From contig NZ_JNYV01000011.1 of the NCBI RefSeq assembly GCF_000717275.1, forward strand, positions 124,001 through 188,000: 64,000 bases of DNA. Reading direction: 5' to 3'. Source of the DNA: Kitasatospora arboriphila. Lineage in GTDB: Bacteria; Actinomycetota; Actinomycetes; Mycobacteriales; Mycobacteriaceae. A program made the translations under genes and the position numbers. Numbering within the stretch: position 1 is the stretch's first letter; each line of letters starts with the position of its first letter. Shown here piece by piece: positions 16,523 to 24,302 of this stretch. The notes under the pieces are model-generated. The model was given only the letters and a program-made list of their open reading frames with translations, was not told the DNA's origin and searched no databases.

Positions 16523-17745
16523 ACCCGTTTCGCACATTCGTGGTCGCGCGCGCGATCTGCTGGGCGGGCAACGCCGTCACGCTGGTGGCGCTGCCTCTTC
16601 TCGTCTACCAGCAGAGCGGCTCGGCACTGCTGTCCGGTGTGACGTTTGCCGTCGAGTCGCTGCCCTATCTGCTGTTCGGGCTCTTCGCCGGCGCGGTGGC
16701 GGACCGGTTCGACCGCAAGTCCATCCTTGTTGTCGCCCAGATGCTGAGTGCAGTGGCGCTGGCGTCGATTCCGCTGGCGAATGTCGCTGGGGACGTCCTG
16801 ATCGTGCACGCCCTTACCGTTGCCTTCCTCGTGTCCACGCTGTTCGTGTTCTACGATGCGGCGTCGTTCGGGGTGGTGCCCGCTCTGGTCGGGCGGGACC
16901 GGATAGCCGACGCCACAGGAACATTGGTGTCCGTGGGTACCGTCATCGGGATTGCCGGACCGTTGCTGGGTGGTGTGGCGGCCACTGCGCTCAGTCCCGC
17001 CGGTGCGATCGCGATCGATGCATGCTGCTATCTGTCTGCGGCGGCACTCACCGCCACCATCGCGATTCCCCCGAACGCCGTCGAAGCCGTTCCGGGCCGT
17101 CGTATCTCGGACCAGATAGGTGAGGGGTTGCGGTACATCTGGCAGCAGCCGGTGGTGCGCGCATTGACTCTGGTGGGAATCGGTGTGAGCCTCGCCAACG
17201 GCGTGGTGGTCGGACTGATGGTGGTGGTGGGTGTCCGGCGACTGGGCCTGGGTGACGGCGACGCCCGACTGGGTGCTTTGTATGCGGCCACCGCGCTGGG
17301 GGCGTTCCTCATCAGCCTCGTCAGCGCAAAGATCCAGCGTGTCGTGGACACCGGGAAGATCACCCTCACCGGAATCGCCGTGTCCGCCGGGGCGATGCTG
17401 CTGTGGGCACAGACGCCCTGGTTTGTCGTCTCGCTGGTGACCCTGGTTGTGTACCAGGCTGCCAACACGATGATCATCGTCAACGGAATCGTTGTGCGGC
17501 AATCGATCACGCCCGACGAGTTGCAGTCGCGGGTGAATACGACGGCGCGAATGATCGCCATGGGCGGTACGCCGTTCGGCGCTGCGATGGGTGGGGCGGT
17601 GGCGCAGGTCGGCGGTGTCGGTGTGGCGGTGTCCGCCGGCGCGGTTGCCCTGCTGTGTTCAGCCTTCGTCGGCTGGCGGATGGGGGTCGCCCGCCTGCCG
17701 CTGCTCGTCGACCTCACACCGAGCGCCCACGGCAAAGGCGAGTAG
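16519..17745 (+). CDS. MFS transporter, probable exporter of the RiPP product
   Basis: A 408-residue major-facilitator permease with twelve predicted helices. The loop 2-3 signature GAVADRFDRK is present, and the C-half helices are rich in Gly and Ala. It resembles the enterobactin-exporter/macrolide-efflux branch of MFS. It is coupled to the YcaO gene by ATGA and closes the operon. Its last 87 bases overlap the convergent SagB-type gene. Export of the modified peptide, with re-import by the neighbouring ABC system, is the natural reading but is inferred. Confidence 0.82.
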   Translation: MNPFRTFVVARAICWAGNAVTLVALPLLVYQQSGSALLSGVTFAVESLPYLLFGLFAGAVADRFDRKSILVVAQMLSAVALASIPLANVAGDVLIVHALTVAFLVSTLFVFYDAASFGVVPALVGRDRIADATGTLVSVGTVIGIAGPLLGGVAATALSPAGAIAIDACCYLSAAALTATIAIPPNAVEAVPGRRISDQIGEGLRYIWQQPVVRALTLVGIGVSLANGVVVGLMVVVGVRRLGLGDGDARLGALYAATALGAFLISLVSAKIQRVVDTGKITLTGIAVSAGAMLLWAQTPWFVVSLVTLVVYQAANTMIIVNGIVVRQSITPDELQSRVNTTARMIAMGGTPFGAAMGGAVAQVGGVGVAVSAGAVALLCSAFVGWRMGVARLPLLVDLTPSAHGKGE

Positions 17746-18435
17746 TGGGACCTGGCTGCGCTGCAACGAGAGCATCTCGCTGATCTGGTTGTCATAGAAC
17801 CCGGATATCGCACAGCAGGCGAGGTCGAGTGCGGTGGCGATGAGGTACAGGTGTGCTGCAGCGAAGCCGGCATCGACATGCAAGGTGCGATAGTGCCGCT
17901 CGGAATATTTGGTCAGTGTCGCGTCGAGTTCACCGACGAGAATGACGACAACCGGAGCGCGTCGGGCGAACTGCGGTTGAACGAGACCCTGTGCGAGTGC
18001 GCCGCGTACATCGCCTGTTCTGCGCCGGAGCAACCGGTGGTGGACGCGGTCGAACTCGTACACACCCACGGGTATCTCGTCGAGTGTTTGCAGCGCAACC
18101 ACGTAAGCGGTGGTCGACGGTAGGCCACCGGCGCTGGGATGGAAAGTCAACAAGCGCTCCTCGCCGTCGCCGGTTCGCACGGTGCGCTGTGGACCTAGCG
18201 CCCACCGCAGCAACGCCGACAGGTCTGGGTGGCCGAGCGGGCCGTAGCTGTACCGCGAGCGCCGGTCGCGGAGGACGCCGTCGATCGGAACCGATGGCGC
18301 GTCGGAGGGTTCACTCAGCGTGATCACCCCGTCGCCCTCGGACAGCCGGATCGGCGACACGGGAGGGCCCGAGTCGGTGAGGGCATCGTGGACTGCCCGT
18401 GCGCGCTCGACTCTTGTACCCACCAGACCATCCAT
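17659..18435 (-). CDS. SagB/ThcOx-type azoline dehydrogenase (nitroreductase fold)
   Basis: A 258-residue flavin enzyme of the SagB/ThcOx group, which oxidises azolines to aromatic azoles with FMN. Landmarks are the substrate-loop start YGPLGHPDLSALLRWALG, FHPSAGGLPS, and the FMN-binding helix region LHVDAGFAAAHLYLIATALDL followed by a C-terminal AVGAR. The frame is open to 18669, but the chosen ATG at 18435 lies only 14 bases from the Zur-like palindrome. No ribosome site is visible, so translation may be leaderless. It is convergent with the MFS gene and shares a divergent promoter with the zinc-free L36 gene. Confidence 0.8.
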   Translation of the reverse strand: MDGLVGTRVERARAVHDALTDSGPPVSPIRLSEGDGVITLSEPSDAPSVPIDGVLRDRRSRYSYGPLGHPDLSALLRWALGPQRTVRTGDGEERLLTFHPSAGGLPSTTAYVVALQTLDEIPVGVYEFDRVHHRLLRRRTGDVRGALAQGLVQPQFARRAPVVVILVGELDATLTKYSERHYRTLHVDAGFAAAHLYLIATALDLACCAISGFYDNQISEMLSLQRSQVPLLAFAVGARCEVDEQRQAGDPHPPADEG

Positions 18436-18449
18436 GGCATGTAGTCTAA

Positions 18450-18464
18450 TGACAACGATTGTCA
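18450..18464. promoter_or_regulatory. Zur-like box between SagB-type gene and rpmJ
   Basis: TGACAACGATTGTCA is the core of a larger perfect inverted repeat: AATGACAACGATTGTCATT at 18448-18466, extendable by two more bases on each side. It lies between the divergent SagB-type and L36 genes. Because Zur control of cysteine-free ribosomal protein paralogues is well established, this box anchors the zinc interpretation of the island. Confidence 0.8.
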
Positions 18465-18562
18465 TTAGTTCGCCGGGCAGGTAGTGTCCTGAATGCACCG
18501 AAAGCCGGTCGCGTATAAGGCGCGCAGCAGGACACCCTGCCGCGCATGGACATTGGAGCACC

Positions 18563-18685
18563 GTGAAGGTCCGTGCATCACTCAAGTCGTTGAAGAACCA
18601 GCCCGGCTCGCAGGTCGTGCGCCGTCGCGGCAAGATCTTTGTGATCAACAAGGGGAACCCGCGGTTCAAGGCCCGGCAGGGGTAG
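18563..18685 (+). CDS. rpmJ: Ribosomal protein bL36, cysteine-free (C-) paralogue
   Basis: A 40-residue protein, too short for most gene callers, starting GTG with TTGGAG four bases before it. It begins [14 protein letters not shown] and ends with [11 protein letters not shown], the type-B L36 pattern. The zinc-ligating Cys/His residues of the normal L36 are absent. Such paralogues replace the zinc-binding protein in ribosomes when zinc is short, and their genes are classic Zur targets. It lies about 95 bases downstream of a strong Zur-like palindrome. No other alternative ribosomal protein genes (L28, L33, S14, S18) are adjacent. Confidence 0.88.
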   Translation: MKVRASLKSLKNQPGSQVVRRRGKIFVINKGNPRFKARQG

Positions 18686-18699
18686 TCGACGTAGGGGGT

Positions 18700-19659
18700 T
18701 CAGTGGTCGCCTGGCCAGTCGACGTCGGCGGGTGACTTGTCGTCGCGCAATCCTTTCCAGCTGGGGTGGCGGAGTTTGCCGGTGAACTCGCGGTACTCGA
18801 CATCTCCGACGTATGTCGGCGTCACCCAGCGAGCGTCTTTGGCGATGGCCCGTGGGGGAGTCTGGGCGAACGGCGGAGTTGATGTCTCTATCGCGGTGAG
18901 CATCTCGAGTAGTTCTCGCCGCATCGCAGAAGAGAATCCTGTACCCACGTGGCCGATGTAGACGAGTTCGCCGTCTGCGTTGTGAGCGCCCAGTAGCAGC
19001 GAGCCGATTCCACCCGAAGCGGCGCCAGACCCTGGAACCCATCCGCCGACAACCACTTCGGTGTTGCTGCGCAGCGGGGTCTTGATCCAGGCGGGTGACC
19101 TGCGGCCTGGTCTGTACACCGAATCGGTCTTCTTGGCCACCACCCCCTCAAGGCCGTTCTGGCGGGCGATGTCGAGCATTGTCTTGCCGTCGGTGTCGGT
19201 CCAGATGGGTGGAACGCGAACCCGTTTCGATTCCAGCCCGAGGTCGTCGAGTAGTCGGCGCCGCGTGAGGTAGGGCAGGCTCGCGACGTCGTCGCCGTCG
19301 AGCTCGAGGATGTCGAACACGTAGAAGGTCGTGGGCACATCCTTGCGGAGTTGTGCGCTCGGTTTGAGTACGTGCATACGTTGCTGAAGGCGCGCGAACG
19401 ACGGTCGGCCTGTGTCATCCAACGCAACGATCTCGCCGTCGAGCACAACCGGGTGGCCGGCCACGGCTCCGGGCAGTGCGTCGACGAGTTCGGGAAAACT
19501 GCCGGAGACGTTGTTGCCATTGCGGCTGACGAGACGCGCCGAGGCCGAGTCGACAACCGCGATTGCCCTCTGCCCGTCCCACTTCATCTCGTATGCCCAG
19601 CCGGAACCAGCGGGCGGCGTGCCGAGGGTGGCAAGCATCGGAAGCGGTGCGTCTGTCAT
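18700..19659 (-). CDS. ATP-dependent DNA ligase (LigD/LigC-type)
   Basis: A 319-residue stand-alone ATP-dependent DNA ligase, of the size of the ligase module of LigD or of LigC, enzymes linked to non-homologous end joining. The adenylation lysine is in EMKWDGQR (motif I). LDGEIV follows as motif III, FYVFDIL as motif IIIa, EGVVAKK as motif IV and WIKTPLR as motif V. The C-terminal OB-fold domain follows. No Ku or polymerase domain gene is adjacent. It converges on rpmJ with 14 bases between the stops. Confidence 0.87.
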   Translation of the reverse strand: MTDAPLPMLATLGTPPAGSGWAYEMKWDGQRAIAVVDSASARLVSRNGNNVSGSFPELVDALPGAVAGHPVVLDGEIVALDDTGRPSFARLQQRMHVLKPSAQLRKDVPTTFYVFDILELDGDDVASLPYLTRRRLLDDLGLESKRVRVPPIWTDTDGKTMLDIARQNGLEGVVAKKTDSVYRPGRRSPAWIKTPLRSNTEVVVGGWVPGSGAASGGIGSLLLGAHNADGELVYIGHVGTGFSSAMRRELLEMLTAIETSTPPFAQTPPRAIAKDARWVTPTYVGDVEYREFTGKLRHPSWKGLRDDKSPADVDWPGDH

Positions 19660-19795
19660 ACCGTTCGAGTCTGCCGTGAGGCGAGGGATGGCACCACCCC
19701 GCCCAGCGGGGAGTTCGGGTCTGGAAAACAGCGCGTGACGCTGCAGGTCATCAAGGGTTGACCCGGTCAGGGTCCGTTCGAGTAGCGTTCGGCGT

Positions 19796-20596
19796 ATGGC
19801 TCTCGATCACGGTGACCCCGGCGACGCTCCCTCTGTGCCACCTCCGCTGGCGGACATCGCCGACACCACGCGGCCGTCCGCGGCAGAGGAAGCGCGAACG
19901 CTCGTGGCGTCGACGAACATCGGTACGCTCGCCAGCCTCACCGCAGACGGCGACCCGTGGGCATCGTTCATCACCTACGGTCTGCTCGACGGGTCGCCGG
20001 TTCTGTGTGTCTCGCACATGGCCGAACACGGCCGCAATCTCGCGGGCAATCCCCGGGCCAGCATCGCGGTGGTGACACCCAACGCCGAGGCGGACCCGTT
20101 GGCCAGCGCCCGCATCACGCTGGCCGGTCATGTGGAGAAGCCGAGCGAGGCCGAGTACGCGGCAGCCCGCCAGGCGCACCTGGACGGGGTGCCCGCTGCG
20201 AAGTACTACGTCGACTACAGCGATTTCTCCCTCTGGGTGTTGCGCGTCGAGCGCGTGCGGTGGGTAGGTGGGTACGGCCGCATGGACTCGGCATCCGCCG
20301 AGGCCTATGCCGCAGCGTCACCCGACCCGGTGATCCCCAAGGCGGCCGGCGCGATCGACCACCTCAACAACGACCACCGCGACTCCCTGCTCGCCATGGC
20401 CCAGACACTCGGTGGTTTCCCCGACACCACCGAGGTGACCTGCACCGGCGCCGACCGCTACGGACTCGATCTACGCGTCACCACGCCGCGAGGCGTGGCC
20501 TACACCCGCGCGGGGTACGCATCGCCGATCAACTCGATCGACGAATTGCGTTCGGCCACGGTGGAACTCGCACGCCGCGCACGTGCTGCTCACTAG
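19796..20596 (+). CDS. HugZ-like flavin/haem-binding split-barrel protein
   Basis: A 266-residue protein with an N-terminal pyridoxamine-phosphate-oxidase-like split barrel (NIGTLASLTADGDPWASF) and a C-terminal DUF2470-type domain (AIDHLNNDHRDSL). This is the layout of HugZ haem oxygenases and related proteins. The DHLNNDH stretch is the usual conserved histidine cluster. A role in haem degradation is possible but not shown by context. It is divergent from the DNA ligase, and its last four bases overlap the 3' end of the convergent dehydrogenase gene. Confidence 0.75.
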   Translation: MALDHGDPGDAPSVPPPLADIADTTRPSAAEEARTLVASTNIGTLASLTADGDPWASFITYGLLDGSPVLCVSHMAEHGRNLAGNPRASIAVVTPNAEADPLASARITLAGHVEKPSEAEYAAARQAHLDGVPAAKYYVDYSDFSLWVLRVERVRWVGGYGRMDSASAEAYAAASPDPVIPKAAGAIDHLNNDHRDSLLAMAQTLGGFPDTTEVTCTGADRYGLDLRVTTPRGVAYTRAGYASPINSIDELRSATVELARRARAAH

Positions 20597-21297
20597 TTGA
20601 CGAGCTGGGGATAGAGCGTCTCGATGCCGGCCGACAGACCGGCCTTGACGTTCGCGCTGATCTCGTCGGCGATCACCTCGTAATCGCCCGCCGCGAGCCC
20701 GTCGTACGCGAGCCGGACGATGTCGGCGGGATCGTTCTTCTCCGCGTCTACCGCGGCGGTCATCGGGGTGTCGGTGTAGCCGAGGTGCAGCCCCATCACG
20801 TGCGTTCCCTGCGCCGCGAGTTCGATCCGGAACGAGTTGGTCGCCGACCAGAACGCGGCCTTGGACGCGCTGTAGTCCGCGGCGAGTCCGATCCAGCTCA
20901 GTACCGAGTGCACGTCGAGGAATGCTCCTCCGCCGTTCGCGGCCAGAACCGGCGCGAATGTTCGCACCACCTGGATGGCGCCGAAGAAGTTGACCTCGAA
21001 GGTCGCGCGGATGGTCTCGATCGATGTGGTGCTCAGATTGTCGCCACCCAGGATTCCGGCGTTGTTGATCACGATCGTGGTGTCGCTCGCGAGTTCGGCG
21101 GCAGCTCGGATGGAGCGGTCGTCGGTGACGTCGAGTGCGATGGGGACGATGCAATTGTCGGGCCACTCGCGCGGACTGCGGGCAGAGGCATAGACCTTCG
21201 CGGCCCCGCGGTCGAGCGCCTGCTCCACGAACTCGCGGCCCAGGCCGCCGTTGGCTCCGGTCACCAGGACCACTGCACCTTCGAAGTCGACGGACAT
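20593..21297 (-). CDS. Short-chain dehydrogenase/reductase
   Basis: A 234-residue classical SDR. The cofactor motif is VTGANGGLG, NNAG lies in the middle, the catalytic serine is in VHSVLSW, and the Tyr/Lys pair is in YSASKAA. The start is the ATG at 21297; the frame runs back to 21342 without a better start. The substrate is unknown. It is divergent from the truncated histidine kinase, so it is unlikely to belong to the siderophore operon. Confidence 0.82.
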   Translation of the reverse strand: MSVDFEGAVVLVTGANGGLGREFVEQALDRGAAKVYASARSPREWPDNCIVPIALDVTDDRSIRAAAELASDTTIVINNAGILGGDNLSTTSIETIRATFEVNFFGAIQVVRTFAPVLAANGGGAFLDVHSVLSWIGLAADYSASKAAFWSATNSFRIELAAQGTHVMGLHLGYTDTPMTAAVDAEKNDPADIVRLAYDGLAAGDYEVIADEISANVKAGLSAGIETLYPQLVN

Positions 21298-21376
21298 GTT
21301 TGTACTCTTTTCTGCTGTCGGGATCTGGCTTTGGTAATCCAAAGCCAGGGGTGATGAGTTTTATTCCGCCGAAGGA

Positions 21377-22420
21377 GTGATGGACCCTCGTGCGAGGAAG
21401 GTTCAGTCCCCTCTTACCTTCGTGGACCACACTGGGATCGTGATCGTCAGTCCGTTGCGTCGCCTCGCGCGTCGAACCGCCGTGCGTCGTCGCGGCGCCG
21501 GGCGCGCGCCCCGACGTTCGTTGCGCTGGCAGATAACCGTGCTGGCTGGGGCAGTTGTGGCGGTGGCCGCCGCGGTGATGGCCCTGGCCGCTTACCTGGT
21601 GGTCAGCGACGGGCTGAACGAACGTGTCGACGACAACCTGAAGTCGCGGGCTCAGTCGGTGACGACCTGGGTGAACCAGGGGATCGAAGTCGAGGACCAG
21701 GCATCTCTGGAGATGGTCGCGCAGACGATCCGGTACGGCGACAACGGCATCTACTTCGGACTCGTGCTGCAGAACGGGCTGACCGTTCGAACCGGTCCCA
21801 TTCCGATCGGGCCCGGTCAACGCGATGTGATCGAGGGCAAACAGGAATCGTCGCTGTCGAATGTCGACGGTCATCGCGTTCTCGCCCAGAGGCTCACCGA
21901 TGGGGTCACGCTGGTCCTCTCCAAAGACCTGACCTCCACGCATGCGGTGCTGACCCGGCTCGCCTGGGTGTTCGGCATCATCGGCGGGTGCGGCGCCATC
22001 CTGGCCGGGGTGGCGGGCACAACGGTCGCGCAGGCAGGCCTTCGGCCGGTCGACCGACTGATACGAGCATCTGAACGGGTCGCCCGAACCGATGATCTCC
22101 GCCCGATCCAGGTGGCCGGGAACGACGAGCTGGCCGGCCTCGCCTCCACGTTCAACATGATGCTGGCCGCGTTGTCGGATTCGCGTGATCGGCAGTCTCA
22201 GCTGATCGCCGACGCCGGCCACGAGCTCCGGACCCCGCTCACCTCGTTGCGGACGAACCTCGAGTTGCTGATCGCCGCGAGCAAGCCCGGTGCGTCGGCG
22301 ATGTCCGAAGAAGACATGGCGGAACTGCGGTCGGATGTGATCGATCAGATCGAGGAGTTCTCTGCGCTGGTCGCCGACCTGGTGGACGTGGCACGGCCGC
22401 CGTCGATGGGGCGTTCCTAG
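21377..22420 (+). CDS. MprB-like sensor histidine kinase, lacking the ATPase domain
   Basis: A 347-residue membrane sensor resembling MprB. An Arg-rich N-terminus leads to one transmembrane helix (about residues 52-76), an extracellular domain, a second helix near 196-220, HAMP (AGLRPVDRLIRASERVA), and the dimerisation/phosphoacceptor helix with His282 in DAGHELRTPLTSLR. It then ends abruptly in ARPPSMGRS, with no N, G1, F or G2 boxes. No continuation is visible in another frame before the iron boxes at 22436. It cannot phosphorylate itself as encoded. No response-regulator gene is adjacent. GTG 21377 and ATG 21380 are both possible starts; neither has ideal spacing. It may be a remnant left by insertion of the siderophore locus. 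Confidence 0.75.
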   Translation: MMDPRARKVQSPLTFVDHTGIVIVSPLRRLARRTAVRRRGAGRAPRRSLRWQITVLAGAVVAVAAAVMALAAYLVVSDGLNERVDDNLKSRAQSVTTWVNQGIEVEDQASLEMVAQTIRYGDNGIYFGLVLQNGLTVRTGPIPIGPGQRDVIEGKQESSLSNVDGHRVLAQRLTDGVTLVLSKDLTSTHAVLTRLAWVFGIIGGCGAILAGVAGTTVAQAGLRPVDRLIRASERVARTDDLRPIQVAGNDELAGLASTFNMMLAALSDSRDRQSQLIADAGHELRTPLTSLRTNLELLIAASKPGASAMSEEDMAELRSDVIDQIEEFSALVADLVDVARPPSMGRS

Positions 22421-22435
22421 GGTGGTCGCGGCTAC

Positions 22436-22449
22436 TTAGGGCGCCCTAA
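22436..22449. promoter_or_regulatory. IdeR-like palindrome, upstream of a second box
   Basis: TTAGGGCGCCCTAA is a perfect 14-base palindrome whose ends match the TTAGG...CCTAA arms of the iron box. It stands about 50 bases upstream of the better box at 22485 and could be a tandem IdeR site. Confidence 0.4.
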
Positions 22450-22484
22450 AATTATCGGCAGGGGAGTCGCTCGGGCGCCCGAAG

Positions 22485-22503
22485 GTAGGATAGCCTAATC
22501 ATG
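22485..22503 (+). promoter_or_regulatory. IdeR-like iron box before the exporter operon
   Basis: GTAGGATAGCCTAATCATG matches 13 of 19 IdeR consensus positions and touches the proposed GTG start of the exporter gene at 22503. Confidence 0.65.
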
Positions 22504-24302
22504 TGTTGAACTCTGGGCGGTCCGATCGGCTCACGATCGACACCGGCTCGCGGCTCCCGGTGTTCTTCGTGCCGCCCGCAGAGCCGGTGCGCAGCAAGCA
22601 GATCCGAGTCGATGCCGACACCACACCGAAAACGTTGGTCATCCGCACCATCTTCGGGGCCGGGAAGTACACACTGCCGGGCATGATCCTGATGGTCGGG
22701 CACTTCGTCGGTGAAGCGCTGGTGCCGGTGGTCATGGGATTGGCGATCGACCGCGCGGTGTCCACCGGCGATGTCGGGTCACTCATCGCCTGGGTTGTCG
22801 CACTGGCCGCTGTATTCCTCCTGCTGTCGCACACCTGGCGGTTCGGTGAGCGTCTGACGATGTACGCGCACGGTCTGGTGGAGCACCAGTTCCGGATGCG
22901 GGTCACCGATCGTCTGCTCGACCCTCGGGGGATGGCCGGCCCGGCACGACTGCCGGGCGTCTCCCTCAACATCGCCACCTCCGACGTGATGCGATTGTCG
23001 AGCGCTGTGTTCATCGCCGTCTTCCCCATCGGGGAGCTCGCCGCGGTCATCGTGGCGGGCGCCGTCCTGCTGTTCATCTCCTGGCCGCTCGGACTGGCGA
23101 TCCTTCTCGGGGCGCCGACCCTCCTGTGGATTCTCGACCTGGCGGGTGGACCGCTGCGGGCGCGGACCGAGCACGAACAAGAACTCGCCGGCGACGCAGC
23201 GGGCACGGCCGCAGATCTGGTCGCCGGATTGCGGATCGTCAAGGGACTTGGTGCCGAACCCGAGGCCGGCCGGCGGTACCGGATGGCCAGCAGTCGTGCG
23301 CGCGTCGGTGCGATCCGCGCTGCCGGATCGCAGGGCACTTACATCGGCGTGATGCAGATGGTCTCCGCCTTGTTTGTTGTGGGAGTGGGAATCGCGGCAG
23401 GTCTGATGGCAGTCGAAGGACAGATCAGCTTCGGGGAATTGATCACGGTAGTCGGACTCACCCAATTCGTGATGGGGCCACTGAACGCACTGGGTACCAA
23501 CTTCGGCGCCCTCTGGAACAGTGCGGTTCCCTGCGCGAAACGTGTGCTGTCGGTGTTGCAGGCCGAATCGGCGATCGAGTCCGGGTCCGTCCGGAACGCC
23601 GAAGGTCCGTTGTCCTTCGACGATATGACGGCCGGGCCGGTCGCCGGATTGACCCTCGAACTGCCCCCGGCGGGACTGGTCGCGATTGTCTGCGCCCCTG
23701 AGGAAACCGAAGCACTCGTCGCCGTTCTCGCACGCAAGAAGGCACCCGAGTCCGGCGTCGTGAGGCTGGGTGATGTCGACCTGTTCGACCTCGGCCACGA
23801 CGTCGTACATCAGCTGGTGCGAGCAGTGCCGCACTCTGCGGATCTCTTCGAGGGTTCGGTGCTCGAGAACATCGAGGCCGGTGTGGACGACGATGCCGCT
23901 GATCGTGATTCCCGCGTCACCCGCGCGATCTTCGCGGCCGCCTGCGACGACGTCGTCGAGGTGTTGCCCGCGGGCCTCGACACCCCGGTGGGCGAGGCCG
24001 GCCGCATGCTCTCGGGCGGGCAGCGCCAACGTGTGGGTCTGGCCCGCGCGTTGGCCGCGGAGTCGAAGGTACTGATCCTCAACGACCCCACCACAGCAGT
24101 GGATTCGGTCACCGAGGCCACCGTCGCGCGGCGGCTCCACCTCACCCGTGAGGGTCTGAGCACGGTGGTGTTCACCAACTCGCCGGCGTTCCTCGAAGCG
24201 GCCGAACACGTGGTGATCATCTCCGGTGGGTCACTGGTCTACCAGGGCGATCTGGCCGGCGCGGGCCTGCTGCCCGCCGGATCCACCGGGGCCGGCCGAT
24301 GA
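22503..24302 (+). CDS. ABC exporter half, siderophore export (degenerate Walker A, intact signature)
   Basis: A 599-residue half-transporter with an N-terminal six-helix membrane domain (about residues 60-350) and a C-terminal ATPase domain. The ATPase domain is lopsided. The Walker A site is lost (CAPEETEAL where GxxGxGKST belongs) and Walker B reads LILNDPTT. The signature LSGGQRQRVGLARAL is perfect. It would pair with the next gene, which has the opposite defects, so that a single working ATP site forms between them. ExiT of M. smegmatis, which exports exochelin, is the functional analogue. The start (GTG 22503) overlaps the iron box and lacks a ribosome site; a start some 20-30 codons downstream is possible. 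It overlaps the next gene by ATGA. Confidence 0.78.
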   Translation: MLNSGRSDRLTIDTGSRLPVFFVPPAEPVRSKQIRVDADTTPKTLVIRTIFGAGKYTLPGMILMVGHFVGEALVPVVMGLAIDRAVSTGDVGSLIAWVVALAAVFLLLSHTWRFGERLTMYAHGLVEHQFRMRVTDRLLDPRGMAGPARLPGVSLNIATSDVMRLSSAVFIAVFPIGELAAVIVAGAVLLFISWPLGLAILLGAPTLLWILDLAGGPLRARTEHEQELAGDAAGTAADLVAGLRIVKGLGAEPEAGRRYRMASSRARVGAIRAAGSQGTYIGVMQMVSALFVVGVGIAAGLMAVEGQISFGELITVVGLTQFVMGPLNALGTNFGALWNSAVPCAKRVLSVLQAESAIESGSVRNAEGPLSFDDMTAGPVAGLTLELPPAGLVAIVCAPEETEALVAVLARKKAPESGVVRLGDVDLFDLGHDVVHQLVRAVPHSADLFEGSVLENIEAGVDDDAADRDSRVTRAIFAAACDDVVEVLPAGLDTPVGEAGRMLSGGQRQRVGLARALAAESKVLILNDPTTAVDSVTEATVARRLHLTREGLSTVVFTNSPAFLEAAEHVVIISGGSLVYQGDLAGAGLLPAGSTGAGR

